Source of the DNA: an uncultured Helicobacter sp.
GTDB taxonomy: Bacteria > Campylobacterota > Campylobacteria > Campylobacterales > Helicobacteraceae
Direction: 5' to 3'
Assembly: GCA_944325475.1 (NCBI GenBank)
Contig: CALVAF010000094.1
Location: 1 to 6,412, forward strand
DNA length: 6,412 nucleotides
Shown: one piece after another, positions 1-6,412 of the stretch
Numbering within the stretch: position 1 is the first letter of the stretch
Layout of the letters: each line of letters starts with the position of its first letter
Made by a program: the position numbers and the translations under genes
The notes under the pieces: model-generated
What the model was told of the DNA's origin: nothing
The model's database searches: none
Seen by the model: the letters and a program-made list of their open reading frames with translations, nothing else

Positions 1-377
1 ATCAAAAAAAAGGAATGATGTCTTATCTCTCTAAGCACCGCAGGAAACTTGCTTATGTTCATCTCTTGATGAAAAGATATGGTTCGGTGATTTTGCTAGT
101 CAAAAAATATGTTTATGGCTTAAAAACATTAGTGCCTTTTGCAGTGGCGCTGACTAGCTATAGTTTTGTGAAATTCAGCTTTTATAATGCGCTGGGTGCT
201 GTGCTGTGGGGCGTGAGTGTTGGGTTTTTGAGTTATTTTTTGGGGGAGGCGATTGTCAAAGGCGTAGATTTACTGGGAGAATACCCTTATTTAGCTCCAA
301 TTTTTATGGTTGTTTTGTTTGGTGGAATCTGGATTTGGCTAAAAAAAGTCAGCACAAAAAATAAAGCAAGAGGATAA
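1..377 (+). CDS. DedA-family membrane protein, C-terminal part (5' end outside the window)
   Basis: This is the C-terminal part of a DedA (SNARE-associated/VTT domain) inner-membrane protein. DedA proteins are linked to membrane homeostasis, proton-motive force and, in some members, lipid flipping; the substrate here is unknown. The reading frame is open to the left edge (from base 3), and residues before the first ATG (15) still fit the family, so neither ATG at 15 or 18 is likely to be the true start. The visible part aligns without gaps to residues of the complete DedA at 4279-4869, about 31 of 77 positions identical by eye, including an RRK turn, HLL, RYG, a Y-G/T-P stretch, and the closing YF-GE motif. 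Three hydrophobic segments are visible, ending in a Lys-rich tail. Oddity: the two arginines of the family's R-x5-R motif are Lys here (codons 105-107 and 123-125). The gene ends 5 bases before metH, so the two are probably co-transcribed. Family call is firm; function is not. Confidence 0.88.
   Translation, partial: QKKGMMSYLSKHRRKLAYVHLLMKRYGSVILLVKKYVYGLKTLVPFAVALTSYSFVKFSFYNALGAVLWGVSVGFLSYFLGEAIVKGVDLLGEYPYLAPIFMVVLFGGIWIWLKKVSTKNKARG
368..374 (+). promoter_or_regulatory. Ribosome binding site deciding the GTG start of metH
   Basis: AAGAGGA lies 8 bases upstream of the GTG at 383 and overlaps the last codons of the DedA gene. It supports GTG 383 over the next candidates (TTG at 395, or the Met at codon 20, which lies inside the conserved LDGAMGT homocysteine-domain motif and so is too late). 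The overlap also suggests that metH translation depends on ribosomes finishing dedA1. Confidence 0.65.
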
Positions 378-382
378 ACAAA

Positions 383-3300
383 GTGAAAGCAAAATTGCAA
401 GAAATCATTAAAAAGCAGATTTTAATCTTAGATGGAGCAATGGGGACGGAGATTCAAAAAAAAGAAAACATTAATTGGGGTAAAAATGCAAAAAGGGAAA
501 GTTTAGCAGGTTGCACTGAAGCTTTAAATCTTTTTAGCCCAGAATCTGTAAAAGAAGTCTATACAAGCTACCTAAAAGCTGGGGCAAATATTCTTACAAG
601 TAACACTTTTGGGGCGATGGAATGGGTGTTAGCAGAATATGAAATGCAGGAGTATTCTAGGGAGATTGCAAGACTTGGGGTGCAGTTAGCTAAGGAATGT
701 GTTGCCGCACACACGCCACTTGAAAATCAAAAAGACGCCTTGTTTGTGGCGGGTTCTTTGGGTCCGGGGACGAAATTACCTAGTCTTGGGCATATTGATT
801 ATGATTCAATGTTTTTAGGCTATTGTGAGGTAGTTAGGGGGTTTAAAGAAGCGAAGGTGGATTTGGTGTTACTAGAGACTGCACAAGATCCTTTGCAGAT
901 AAAGGCGGCTTTGCATGCAGTTAGAGAGATTGATGAGAGTTTGCCAATTATGGTTTCTGCGACGATTGAAACCAATGGAACTCTGTTAATTGGGACAGAC
1001 ATTACCACACTTTTTTATATTTTGGAACCTTTTGAGATTTTTTCTTTGGGGATTAATTGCGGTTTGGGTCCAGATTTAGCAAAGAAATATTTAATCGAGC
1101 TTAGTAAAGTGAGCAAATTCCCCATTTCTATCCATGCCAATGCAGGACTGCCGCAAAACAAAGGAGGAATCACTTATTATCCTATGGATGCAGAGGAGTT
1201 TAGTGAGATTGAAAGTGGGTTTTTAGAGATTAATGGGGTGGCTTTGCTTGGGGGTTGTTGTGGGACGACTCCTAGTCATATTGCAGCGCTTGTTACCAAG
1301 ACAAAGGATAAGATTCCGCTGCCTCCAAAGGGAGAGTATAAGCCAAGTGTGACGTCTTTGTTTGGGTTTTGTGAATTAAATCAAGAACCCGCACCACTTC
1401 TCATTGGCGAGAAGTCCAATGCCACAGGGTCAAAAGCCTTTAGGGAATTACTTTTAAAAGAGGATTATGAGGGGGCTTTGGGTGTTGGTAGTGAGCAGGT
1501 TAAAAGTGGAGCACATGTGCTTGATGTGAGCGTGGCATTTGCTGGGAGAGAGGAAGGCAAAGATATGCAAGAGTTAATTGCGCGTTATGCAACCAAGATC
1601 CCGTTACCTTTGATGCCTGATTCTACGCAGATAAATGCCTTAGAGATTGCCTTAAAACTCATTGGTGGGCGGTGCATTATTAATTCAGCAAATTTAGAAG
1701 ATGGTATTGAGAAGTTTGATAAAGTGGCAAGTTTGGCTAAGAAGTTTGGCTGTGTGCTTGTGTGTTTGATGATTGATGAACAAGGGATGTGTAAGAATAA
1801 GCAGCGTAAAGTGGAATGCGCCAAGAGAATGATGGAGAGAGCGATTAAAATTCATCAATTAAGGGAGGAGGATATTATTTTTGACCCCTTGACCTTTACG
1901 ATTGGAAGTGGTGATGAGGAGTATTTTACCGCTGGTATAGAGACGCTTGAAGCCATTGCAGAGCTAAGGAAACTCTATCCCAAAGCAGGAAGCACTCTGG
2001 GGCTTTCTAATATTTCTTTTGGGCTAAGTAAAGAAGGGCGAATCTGTTTAAATTCCGTCTTTTTATACCATGCCATTAAGCGAGGTTTGAGTACGGCAAT
2101 TGTGAATGTTGCTCACATTATCCCTTATGTAAGGCTTGAAGATAAGGATATAGAGGTGTGTGAGAATCTGATTTTTAATACCCAAAAAAGCCCGCAAGCT
2201 CTGTATGATTTTATTGGTTATTTTGAGAAAAAATTAGGAATGGGGTTTGAGAAAAAAGAAGAAGACACGCACCTAAGCACAAAAGAAAAAATCACAAAAT
2301 ACCTTATTGAAGGGGATTTAAATGCGATGCAAAGAATCCTGCCAAGTGCTAAAGATGAGATTAATCCTGAAGTAATTGTGAATGAAATTTTGATTGATGC
2401 GATGAAAGTGGTTGGGGAGAAGTTTGGGAATGGAGAAATGCAGCTACCTTTTGTGCTACAAAGTGCGGAAGTGATGAAAAAAAGTGTGGATTATCTTAAT
2501 GAATTTTTGCCTAAAAAAACAAGTACGCATAAAACGACTATTGTGATTGGGACGGTGAAAGGTGATGTGCATGATGTGGGCAAGAATCTTGTGGATATTA
2601 TTTTAAGTAATAATGGCTTTTGTGTGATTAATATTGGAATTAAAGCAGAGCTAGAGAAATTTTTGGAAGTTCTTAGGACACAAAAGGTGGATTGTATTGG
2701 AATGAGTGGGTTGCTTGTAAAATCTACACTTGTGATGAAAGAAAATTTAGAGGAGCTAAAGAGGCTTGGAATTAAGATTCCTGTGATGCTTGGTGGGGCA
2801 GCTTTGAATCGGAATTTTGTGGAGGAGTATTGCCGCCCTAATTATGAAGGGGTTATTTTTTACTGCAAGGACGCTTTTGATAGTGTTGCGGCGATGCAGA
2901 TTATTCAAAGTGGCGATTTTAGCGATATTACGTTACCATCGCAAAAGGGTAAAAAAGCTGATTTTAAACTTGAACAAAGAATGGCAAAAAAGTTAGAAAA
3001 ACAAGCAAAGCGAGAAGCGCAAAATATCGTGCGTCCTACAAAGTGTGAGATAGATTTCACTTACCAAAGCTATAAGCCGCCATTTTTTGGAAGAAGATCT
3101 TTGGAATTAAGCGCTAGTGAAGTGGAGAGTGTTTTTGAATGGGTGGATAAAGATTTGCTTTTCAAGCACCGTTGGGGTTATAGCAAACTTAAAAAAGAGG
3201 AATATTTAAAGCTCAAAGAAAGTGAGTTGGAGCCTTTGTTTGAATCACTTAAAAAGGAATTTATAGGGAAAAATATTTTTGCCCCTGTGGTGCTTTATGG

Positions 3301-3829
3301 GTATTACCATACTCGCACGAAGATTCCAAAGGATAAGGCAGATGGGTTGATTTTGGAATTGAGTGAAAAGGCGAATTTTAGCAACGCAGAATCGTTTTTA
3401 TTCCCTAGAAGCACCAAAAAGCCTTATTTGTGCTTGGGGGATTATTTTGACAAAAGGGGTGATATTTGCGCGCTGCATCTTGTTTCTAGTGGGCTAAATC
3501 TTGCGCCTTTTGAGGAAAAACTCTACAAAAATGGTGAATATCACAAATATTATCTTACCCATGCTTTGGGCGTGGAGTTAGCAGAGGCTTTGGCGGATTT
3601 CATACACAAAAGAGTGAGGTGTGAGCTTGGCTTGGGAGAAAAAGAGGGCGAGAGGTATTCCTTTGGCTATCCGGCATGTCCGGATTTGGCGTTAAATGTA
3701 GGGTTATTTAATTTGCTAAAGCCTCAAGAATTTGGGATTACACTAAGTGAGACTTATCAGATGAGTCCAGAGGCGACAACTTCAGCGTTAATCGTCCCAC
3801 ACAAAGAAGCCAAATATTTTGCAATTTAA
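383..3829 (+). CDS. metH: Cobalamin-dependent methionine synthase (5-methyltetrahydrofolate--homocysteine methyltransferase)
   Basis: MetH moves a methyl group from 5-methyltetrahydrofolate to homocysteine through methylcobalamin, giving methionine and tetrahydrofolate in the cytosol. All modules are present in the usual order. Homocysteine domain: about residues 11-305, with LDGAMGT near the start and zinc ligands C226, C292 and C293 (GINCG, GGCCGT). Folate domain: about 337-600, beginning LIGEKSNATGS and including a DVSVAFAGRE variant of the usual DVN stretch. Cap: about 630-712, with the helix QLPFVLQSAEVMKK. Cobalamin domain: about 716-845, with the base-off motif D728-x-H730-x-x-G733, then SGLL and the LGGAA loop. 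AdoMet reactivation domain: about 895-1148, with R1091 and GYPACP at 1095-1100. At 1148 residues it is somewhat shorter than the roughly 1227-residue E. coli enzyme, but no module is missing. The start is GTG with a good Shine-Dalgarno. It lies 5 bases after dedA1 and 9 before msrB; there is no room for its own B12 riboswitch. Reactivation presumably uses a flavodoxin encoded elsewhere. Confidence 0.97.
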   Translation: MKAKLQEIIKKQILILDGAMGTEIQKKENINWGKNAKRESLAGCTEALNLFSPESVKEVYTSYLKAGANILTSNTFGAMEWVLAEYEMQEYSREIARLGVQLAKECVAAHTPLENQKDALFVAGSLGPGTKLPSLGHIDYDSMFLGYCEVVRGFKEAKVDLVLLETAQDPLQIKAALHAVREIDESLPIMVSATIETNGTLLIGTDITTLFYILEPFEIFSLGINCGLGPDLAKKYLIELSKVSKFPISIHANAGLPQNKGGITYYPMDAEEFSEIESGFLEINGVALLGGCCGTTPSHIAALVTKTKDKIPLPPKGEYKPSVTSLFGFCELNQEPAPLLIGEKSNATGSKAFRELLLKEDYEGALGVGSEQVKSGAHVLDVSVAFAGREEGKDMQELIARYATKIPLPLMPDSTQINALEIALKLIGGRCIINSANLEDGIEKFDKVASLAKKFGCVLVCLMIDEQGMCKNKQRKVECAKRMMERAIKIHQLREEDIIFDPLTFTIGSGDEEYFTAGIETLEAIAELRKLYPKAGSTLGLSNISFGLSKEGRICLNSVFLYHAIKRGLSTAIVNVAHIIPYVRLEDKDIEVCENLIFNTQKSPQALYDFIGYFEKKLGMGFEKKEEDTHLSTKEKITKYLIEGDLNAMQRILPSAKDEINPEVIVNEILIDAMKVVGEKFGNGEMQLPFVLQSAEVMKKSVDYLNEFLPKKTSTHKTTIVIGTVKGDVHDVGKNLVDIILSNNGFCVINIGIKAELEKFLEVLRTQKVDCIGMSGLLVKSTLVMKENLEELKRLGIKIPVMLGGAALNRNFVEEYCRPNYEGVIFYCKDAFDSVAAMQIIQSGDFSDITLPSQKGKKADFKLEQRMAKKLEKQAKREAQNIVRPTKCEIDFTYQSYKPPFFGRRSLELSASEVESVFEWVDKDLLFKHRWGYSKLKKEEYLKLKESELEPLFESLKKEFIGKNIFAPVVLYGYYHTRTKIPKDKADGLILELSEKANFSNAESFLFPRSTKKPYLCLGDYFDKRGDICALHLVSSGLNLAPFEEKLYKNGEYHKYYLTHALGVELAEALADFIHKRVRCELGLGEKEGERYSFGYPACPDLALNVGLFNLLKPQEFGITLSETYQMSPEATTSALIVPHKEAKYFAI

Positions 3830-3838
3830 AGGATAAAA

Positions 3839-4198
3839 ATGTATAAAAAACTCAGCATAGAAGAACAAAGAGTGATTCTCTATAAAGGCACGGAGGCGCC
3901 CTTTAGTGGGGAATATGAGAATTTTTTTGAGGAGGGGATTTATTGTTGCAAACAATGTGGTAGTGCGCTGTATGAATCAAAAGACAAATTTCACTCTGGT
4001 TGTGGTTGGCCTAGCTTTGATTCTTGTATTCAAGGGGCGGTTAAAGAGCAGCTAGATAGTGATGGCAGAAGGATAGAGATTGTCTGTGCGAAGTGCGGAG
4101 GGCATTTGGGACATGTTTTTAGAGGGGAGGGATTCACGCCCAAAAACACGAGGCATTGTGTTAATTCTATTTCTTTGGAATTTCAAGCTAGAAAATAA
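3839..4198 (+). CDS. msrB: Peptide methionine-(R)-S-oxide reductase MsrB
   Basis: MsrB reduces the R-epimer of methionine sulfoxide in proteins back to methionine, recycled by thioredoxin. The 119-residue protein is a single SelR/MsrB domain with no signal peptide or MsrA fusion, so it should act in the cytosol. Zinc ligands are the two CxxC pairs C37/C40 and C83/C86. The substrate-site motif GCGWPSF is at 54-60, HLGHVF at 89-94, and the catalytic cysteine is C107 in RHCVNS, followed by the usual SLEF ending. C55 or C63 could serve as the resolving cysteine; C36 is an additional cysteine next to the first zinc ligand. The ATG start is preceded by AAAGGA (3828-3833) at 5 bases, overlapping the metH stop, and the gap to metH is only 9 bases. 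Co-expression with metH would join making methionine to repairing it; that link is inferred from position. No msrA is visible in the window. Confidence 0.96.
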   Translation: MYKKLSIEEQRVILYKGTEAPFSGEYENFFEEGIYCCKQCGSALYESKDKFHSGCGWPSFDSCIQGAVKEQLDSDGRRIEIVCAKCGGHLGHVFRGEGFTPKNTRHCVNSISLEFQARK

Positions 4199-4217
4199 AA
4201 ACCTTTCTTAAAATTAG

Positions 4218-4244
4218 GCAATTTGTTAAGCAAAAATTTGATAA
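4218..4244 (+). repeat. Imperfect direct repeat in the msrB-dedA2 gap
   Basis: Two adjacent copies of a similar short element are visible: GCAATTTGTTAA (4218-4229) and GCAAAAATTTGATAA (4230-4244), differing by three added A residues and one substitution. The second copy runs into the proposed -10 box. This could be an operator-like pair or only chance similarity in AT-rich DNA; the signal is weak. Confidence 0.25.
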
Positions 4245-4247
4245 AAT
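4239..4247 (+). promoter_or_regulatory. Probable extended -10 promoter for dedA2-pepA-ychF
   Basis: The 80-base gap between msrB and dedA2 is the only sizeable intergenic stretch in the window. It holds TGATAAAAT, which reads as an extended -10 (TGn followed by TAAAAT, close to TATAAT). No good -35 lies at normal spacing, which fits housekeeping promoters of Helicobacter and Campylobacter, where the -35 is poorly conserved and AT-rich DNA lies upstream. Transcription would start near 4253-4256, giving a leader of about 25 bases. The downstream Shine-Dalgarno is weak (AAAGA, 4267-4271, 7 bases before the ATG). No GC-rich hairpin followed by T residues is present, so read-through from metH-msrB remains possible. 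Confidence 0.45.
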
Positions 4248-4278
4248 TTAAAATATTTTTTGGTTTAAAGATTTTACA

Positions 4279-4869
4279 ATGGAAGCATTATTTACGCAGT
4301 GGATTCAGGAGTATGGCTATATTATTTTATTCCTTTGGAGTATTTTAGAAGGAGAGCTTGGGCTTATTATGGCTGGAATTATGTGCCATACAGGGCATAT
4401 GACTATTCCCATTGCGATTTTGGTAGCTGGACTTGGCGGATTTATTGGAGATCAAATTTATTTTTATATTGGGCGTTATAACAAGCAATTTATTTACAAA
4501 AAACTCAAAACCCAACGCAGGAAATTTGCTTTTGCGCATTTGCTTTTGCAGAGGTATGGTTGGTCGATTATTTTTGTGCAAAGGTATTTGTATGGAATGC
4601 GGACGATTATCCCAATGAGTATCGGTGTTACGCGTTATAGTGCGAAAACTTTTGCCTTTATTAATCTTGTTAGTGCAATGGTTTGGGCGGCAATTACAAT
4701 TCTTTTGGCGTATTTTTTTGGGGAAGAACTTTTAGCCTTAGTGCATTATGGAAAAGAGCATTATTATATTGCCATTCCTTTTGCGATTTTGCTTGGGGGT
4801 GGGATTTATTATTATCTGCATAAAATGACTCAAAAAGTAGAGAAAAAAATCATAGGAGAGAAAAAATGA
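4279..4869 (+). CDS. DedA-family (VTT domain) inner-membrane protein
   Basis: This is a complete 196-residue DedA-family protein, a normal length for the family. Hydrophobic segments lie at about 13-35, 43-66, 95-117, 125-148 and 162-181, ending in a Lys-rich cytosolic tail. Family marks are the acidic pair E24/E26 in the first membrane segment (LEGELGLIMAG), the GGFIGDQIYFYIGR stretch at 53-66 with D58, and R102-x5-R108 in QRYLYGMRT, matching the arginine pair shown to be essential in E. coli YqjA. Members are tied to membrane potential, cell division and lipid transport; no specific substrate can be read from the sequence. It is a paralogue of the partial gene at the left edge. Its stop overlaps the pepA start (ATGA), so the two are likely translated together. 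The dedA-pepA-ychF order is, as I recall, common in Helicobacter and Campylobacter. The start is ATG with a weak Shine-Dalgarno; an N-terminus just before the first membrane segment supports it. Confidence 0.92.
   Translation: MEALFTQWIQEYGYIILFLWSILEGELGLIMAGIMCHTGHMTIPIAILVAGLGGFIGDQIYFYIGRYNKQFIYKKLKTQRRKFAFAHLLLQRYGWSIIFVQRYLYGMRTIIPMSIGVTRYSAKTFAFINLVSAMVWAAITILLAYFFGEELLALVHYGKEHYYIAIPFAILLGGGIYYYLHKMTQKVEKKIIGEKK
4854..4860 (+). promoter_or_regulatory. Strong ribosome binding site for pepA
   Basis: AGGAGAG lies 5 bases before the pepA ATG at 4866, inside the last codons of dedA2. It is the best Shine-Dalgarno in the window and fixes the ATG that overlaps the dedA2 stop by 4 bases. It allows pepA to be translated more strongly than dedA2 from the same message. 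Confidence 0.7.
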
Positions 4870-6290
4870 GAATCATAGCAAGTGATAAAAAAAGCGATGT
4901 AACAATCGTGCTTTTGAGGGATAAAAAGCTCCCTAAGAATTTAAGTAAAAGCGAAAAAGAAGCTTTGGATTTTTATGGTTTTAAAGGTGAAGGAAGTTGC
5001 CTAGTTAGCGAGAGTAGGAAGTTTTTTGTGGGGATTGAAAAATATGATTATGAATTCCCTAATGCTTTAAGTGATTCTTTGGCAAATGCCATTTGTAGCT
5101 TAAAAAAGCTAAAGATTAAATCTGCCTCCATAGAGGTAGAGAGGGAAGAAGAGATAGGTAAAATCTGTATGGGAATCTTGCTTGGGGCTTATAGCTATGA
5201 GGCGTTTAAAAGCAAAAAGAGCGAGGTAAGTTTAAAAGAAATTTATTTAACTTCAAGCAGTTTGGATAAAAAAAGCTTACAAAAAGGTATTTTGGAAGCT
5301 GAAGCTTTGGCAATAAGTATTAATTATGTGCGTGATTTGGTTAATACTCCGCCCCAGAAAGCCACTCCAAAATATATGGCAGAATCTGCAGAAAATCGTG
5401 CAAAAGAGGTAGGATTTGAGTGTAAAATTTATGATTCAAAGTTTTTGGAAAAACAAAAAATGGAGGCGTTTCTAGCTGTGGCTAGAGCAAGTGTGCATGA
5501 GCCTTATTTGGTGCATTTGAGCTATAAGCCAAAAGGGGCTAAGGGGCAGAAGCTTCCTAAATTTGTCTTTGTGGGTAAGGGGCTGACTTATGATAGCGGA
5601 GGACTTAGCTTGAAGCCCGGCGATTATATGACAACAATGAAAGCTGACAAAAGCGGTGCATGTGCAGTGATTGGGATTTTAGAAGCCGTTGCAAGGCTAG
5701 GGATTAATGCAGAAGTGCATGGGATTTTGGGATTGGCTGAAAATATGATTGGAGGGAATGCGTATAAGCCTGATGATGTTCTAAGGGCGAGGAATCAAAA
5801 GACGATTGAAGTGCGGAATACCGATGCAGAGGGGAGGCTAGTTTTGGCAGATTGCTTGAGTTTTGCGAGCGATTTGGAGCCAGATTTTCTCTTTGACTTG
5901 GCGACTTTAACGGGGGCTTGTGTTGTGGCATTGGGGGATTACACCACCGGGATTATGGGGTATAACAAAGGATTAAAAGAGGAGTTTGCTAAGGTGGCTT
6001 TTCAGTCGGGGGAACTCACTGGAATCTTGCCTTTTAACCCTTATTTGGGAAAACTTTTTAAGTCTGAAATTGCTGATTTGTGTAATATCCCATCAAGTCG
6101 CTATGGAAGTGCGATTACCGCAGGAATGTTTTTGGGGGAATTTGTTGCAGAATCACTTAGGGATAAGTGGTTGCATTTGGATATTGCTGGTCCTGCATAT
6201 GTGGAGAAAGCTTGGGGGGTCAATCCCTTTGGAGCAAGTGGAGCTGGGATTAGAGCATGTGTGGAGTTTATTAAAAGCAAGGCTAAATAA
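4866..6290 (+). CDS. pepA: Leucyl aminopeptidase, M17 family
   Basis: This cytosolic two-metal aminopeptidase removes N-terminal residues, preferring leucine, and serves peptide turnover. The 474-residue protein has a variable N-terminal domain (about 1-140) and a conserved catalytic domain (about 145-474). All catalytic positions can be placed: metal ligands K238 and D243 (GKGLTYDSGG), D261 (MKAD), D320 and E322, with catalytic K250 (LSLKPG) and R324; the last three sit in or near the M17 signature NTDAEGRL at 318-325. The spacing between these residues matches E. coli PepA exactly (K270, D275, K282, D293, D352, E354, R356). Family members form hexamers. E. coli PepA also binds DNA in Xer recombination; nothing here shows whether this protein does. 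The ATG overlaps the dedA2 stop by 4 bases, with a strong Shine-Dalgarno, and ychF follows after 9 bases. Length and motifs are ordinary for Campylobacterota. Confidence 0.97.
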   Translation: MRIIASDKKSDVTIVLLRDKKLPKNLSKSEKEALDFYGFKGEGSCLVSESRKFFVGIEKYDYEFPNALSDSLANAICSLKKLKIKSASIEVEREEEIGKICMGILLGAYSYEAFKSKKSEVSLKEIYLTSSSLDKKSLQKGILEAEALAISINYVRDLVNTPPQKATPKYMAESAENRAKEVGFECKIYDSKFLEKQKMEAFLAVARASVHEPYLVHLSYKPKGAKGQKLPKFVFVGKGLTYDSGGLSLKPGDYMTTMKADKSGACAVIGILEAVARLGINAEVHGILGLAENMIGGNAYKPDDVLRARNQKTIEVRNTDAEGRLVLADCLSFASDLEPDFLFDLATLTGACVVALGDYTTGIMGYNKGLKEEFAKVAFQSGELTGILPFNPYLGKLFKSEIADLCNIPSSRYGSAITAGMFLGEFVAESLRDKWLHLDIAGPAYVEKAWGVNPFGASGAGIRACVEFIKSKAK

Positions 6291-6299
6291 AGGAAAAAT

Positions 6300-6412
6300 A
6301 TGGGATTATCAATTGGAATTGTTGGGCTGCCAAATGTTGGAAAATCAACAACTTTTAATGCATTAACCAAAACGCAAAACGCACAAGCGGCGAATTATCC
6401 ATTTTGCACTAT
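6300..6412 (+). CDS. ychF: Ribosome-binding ATPase/GTPase YchF, N-terminal part (3' end outside the window)
   Basis: Only the first 37 codons are present. They begin MGLSIGIVGLPNVGKST, with the P-loop G9-x4-G14-K15-S16, and continue through FNALTK to NYPFCT, the YchF/OLA1 signature that precedes switch I. YchF is an Obg-related P-loop protein of about 365 residues that binds ribosomes; several members prefer ATP to GTP, and it is linked to stress responses and translation. The ATG is preceded by AAAGGA (6289-6294) at 5 bases, overlapping the pepA stop; the gap is 9 bases, so it is probably in the dedA2-pepA transcript. The nucleotide-specificity (G4) motif lies beyond the window. Confidence 0.95.
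   Translation, partial: MGLSIGIVGLPNVGKSTTFNALTKTQNAQAANYPFCT

Noticed and set aside
15..17. ATG at 15 as the true start of the first DedA gene
   Set aside because: The frame is open to the left edge, the protein would lack the first two membrane segments of a DedA domain, and the preceding residues still fit the family. The gene is cut by the window, not short.
820..1824. Antisense open frames within metH (820-1008 and 1585-1824)
   Set aside because: They lie wholly inside a well-supported catalytic gene, show no recognisable domain and have no supporting ribosome site; they are shadows of the + strand coding frame.
383..4198. metH-msrB as a recently transferred island
   Set aside because: No insertion sequence, tRNA, integrase or long flanking repeat is visible, and base composition and ribosome sites look like those of the neighbours.
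4199..4278. Rho-independent terminator after msrB
   Set aside because: The gap has T runs and small AT palindromes but no GC-containing stem before a T tract; the pairing seen is too weak.
4299..4618. Alternative-frame and antisense open frames over dedA2
   Set aside because: They overlap a complete DedA gene with clear family motifs, and their translations show no family features of their own.
5986..6370. Open frames on both strands spanning the pepA end and ychF start
   Set aside because: They cross the junction of two unmistakable genes and resemble no protein family; the pepA stop and ychF start are both well supported.

Overview
The window looks like a chromosomal housekeeping stretch from a member of the Campylobacterota, most likely Helicobacter or a close relative. 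The evidence is moderately AT-rich DNA, tightly packed genes all on the + strand, A-rich Shine-Dalgarno stretches of the AAAGGA type, an extended -10 promoter without a clear -35, and the order dedA-pepA-ychF, which I recall (not checked) from Helicobacter and Campylobacter genomes. The genus is an inference from style and neighbourhood; no rRNA or species marker is present.

Layout, left to right: the C-terminal part of a DedA-family membrane protein, cut by the window edge (1-377); metH, a complete B12-dependent methionine synthase with a GTG start (383-3829); msrB, a stand-alone methionine-R-sulfoxide reductase (3839-4198); an 80-base gap with a probable promoter; a second, complete DedA-family protein (4279-4869); pepA, an M17 leucyl aminopeptidase, overlapping it by 4 bases (4866-6290); and the first 37 codons of the ATPase/GTPase gene ychF, which runs off the right edge (6300-6412). 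There is no RNA gene, mobile element, CRISPR array or convincing terminator, and no gene-free stretch longer than 80 bases.

The genes fall into two blocks. dedA1-metH-msrB are spaced 5 and 9 bases apart and look like one transcript. In it MetH makes methionine from homocysteine and MsrB repairs oxidised methionine in proteins. dedA2-pepA-ychF follow a likely internal promoter and are joined by a 4-base overlap and a 9-base gap. The most unusual point is that metH-msrB sits between two diverged DedA paralogues. The first copy carries lysine at both positions where the second copy, and the family as I know it, carries arginine. I found no sign of a wholly new system; the catalytic residues of MetH, MsrB and PepA are intact.
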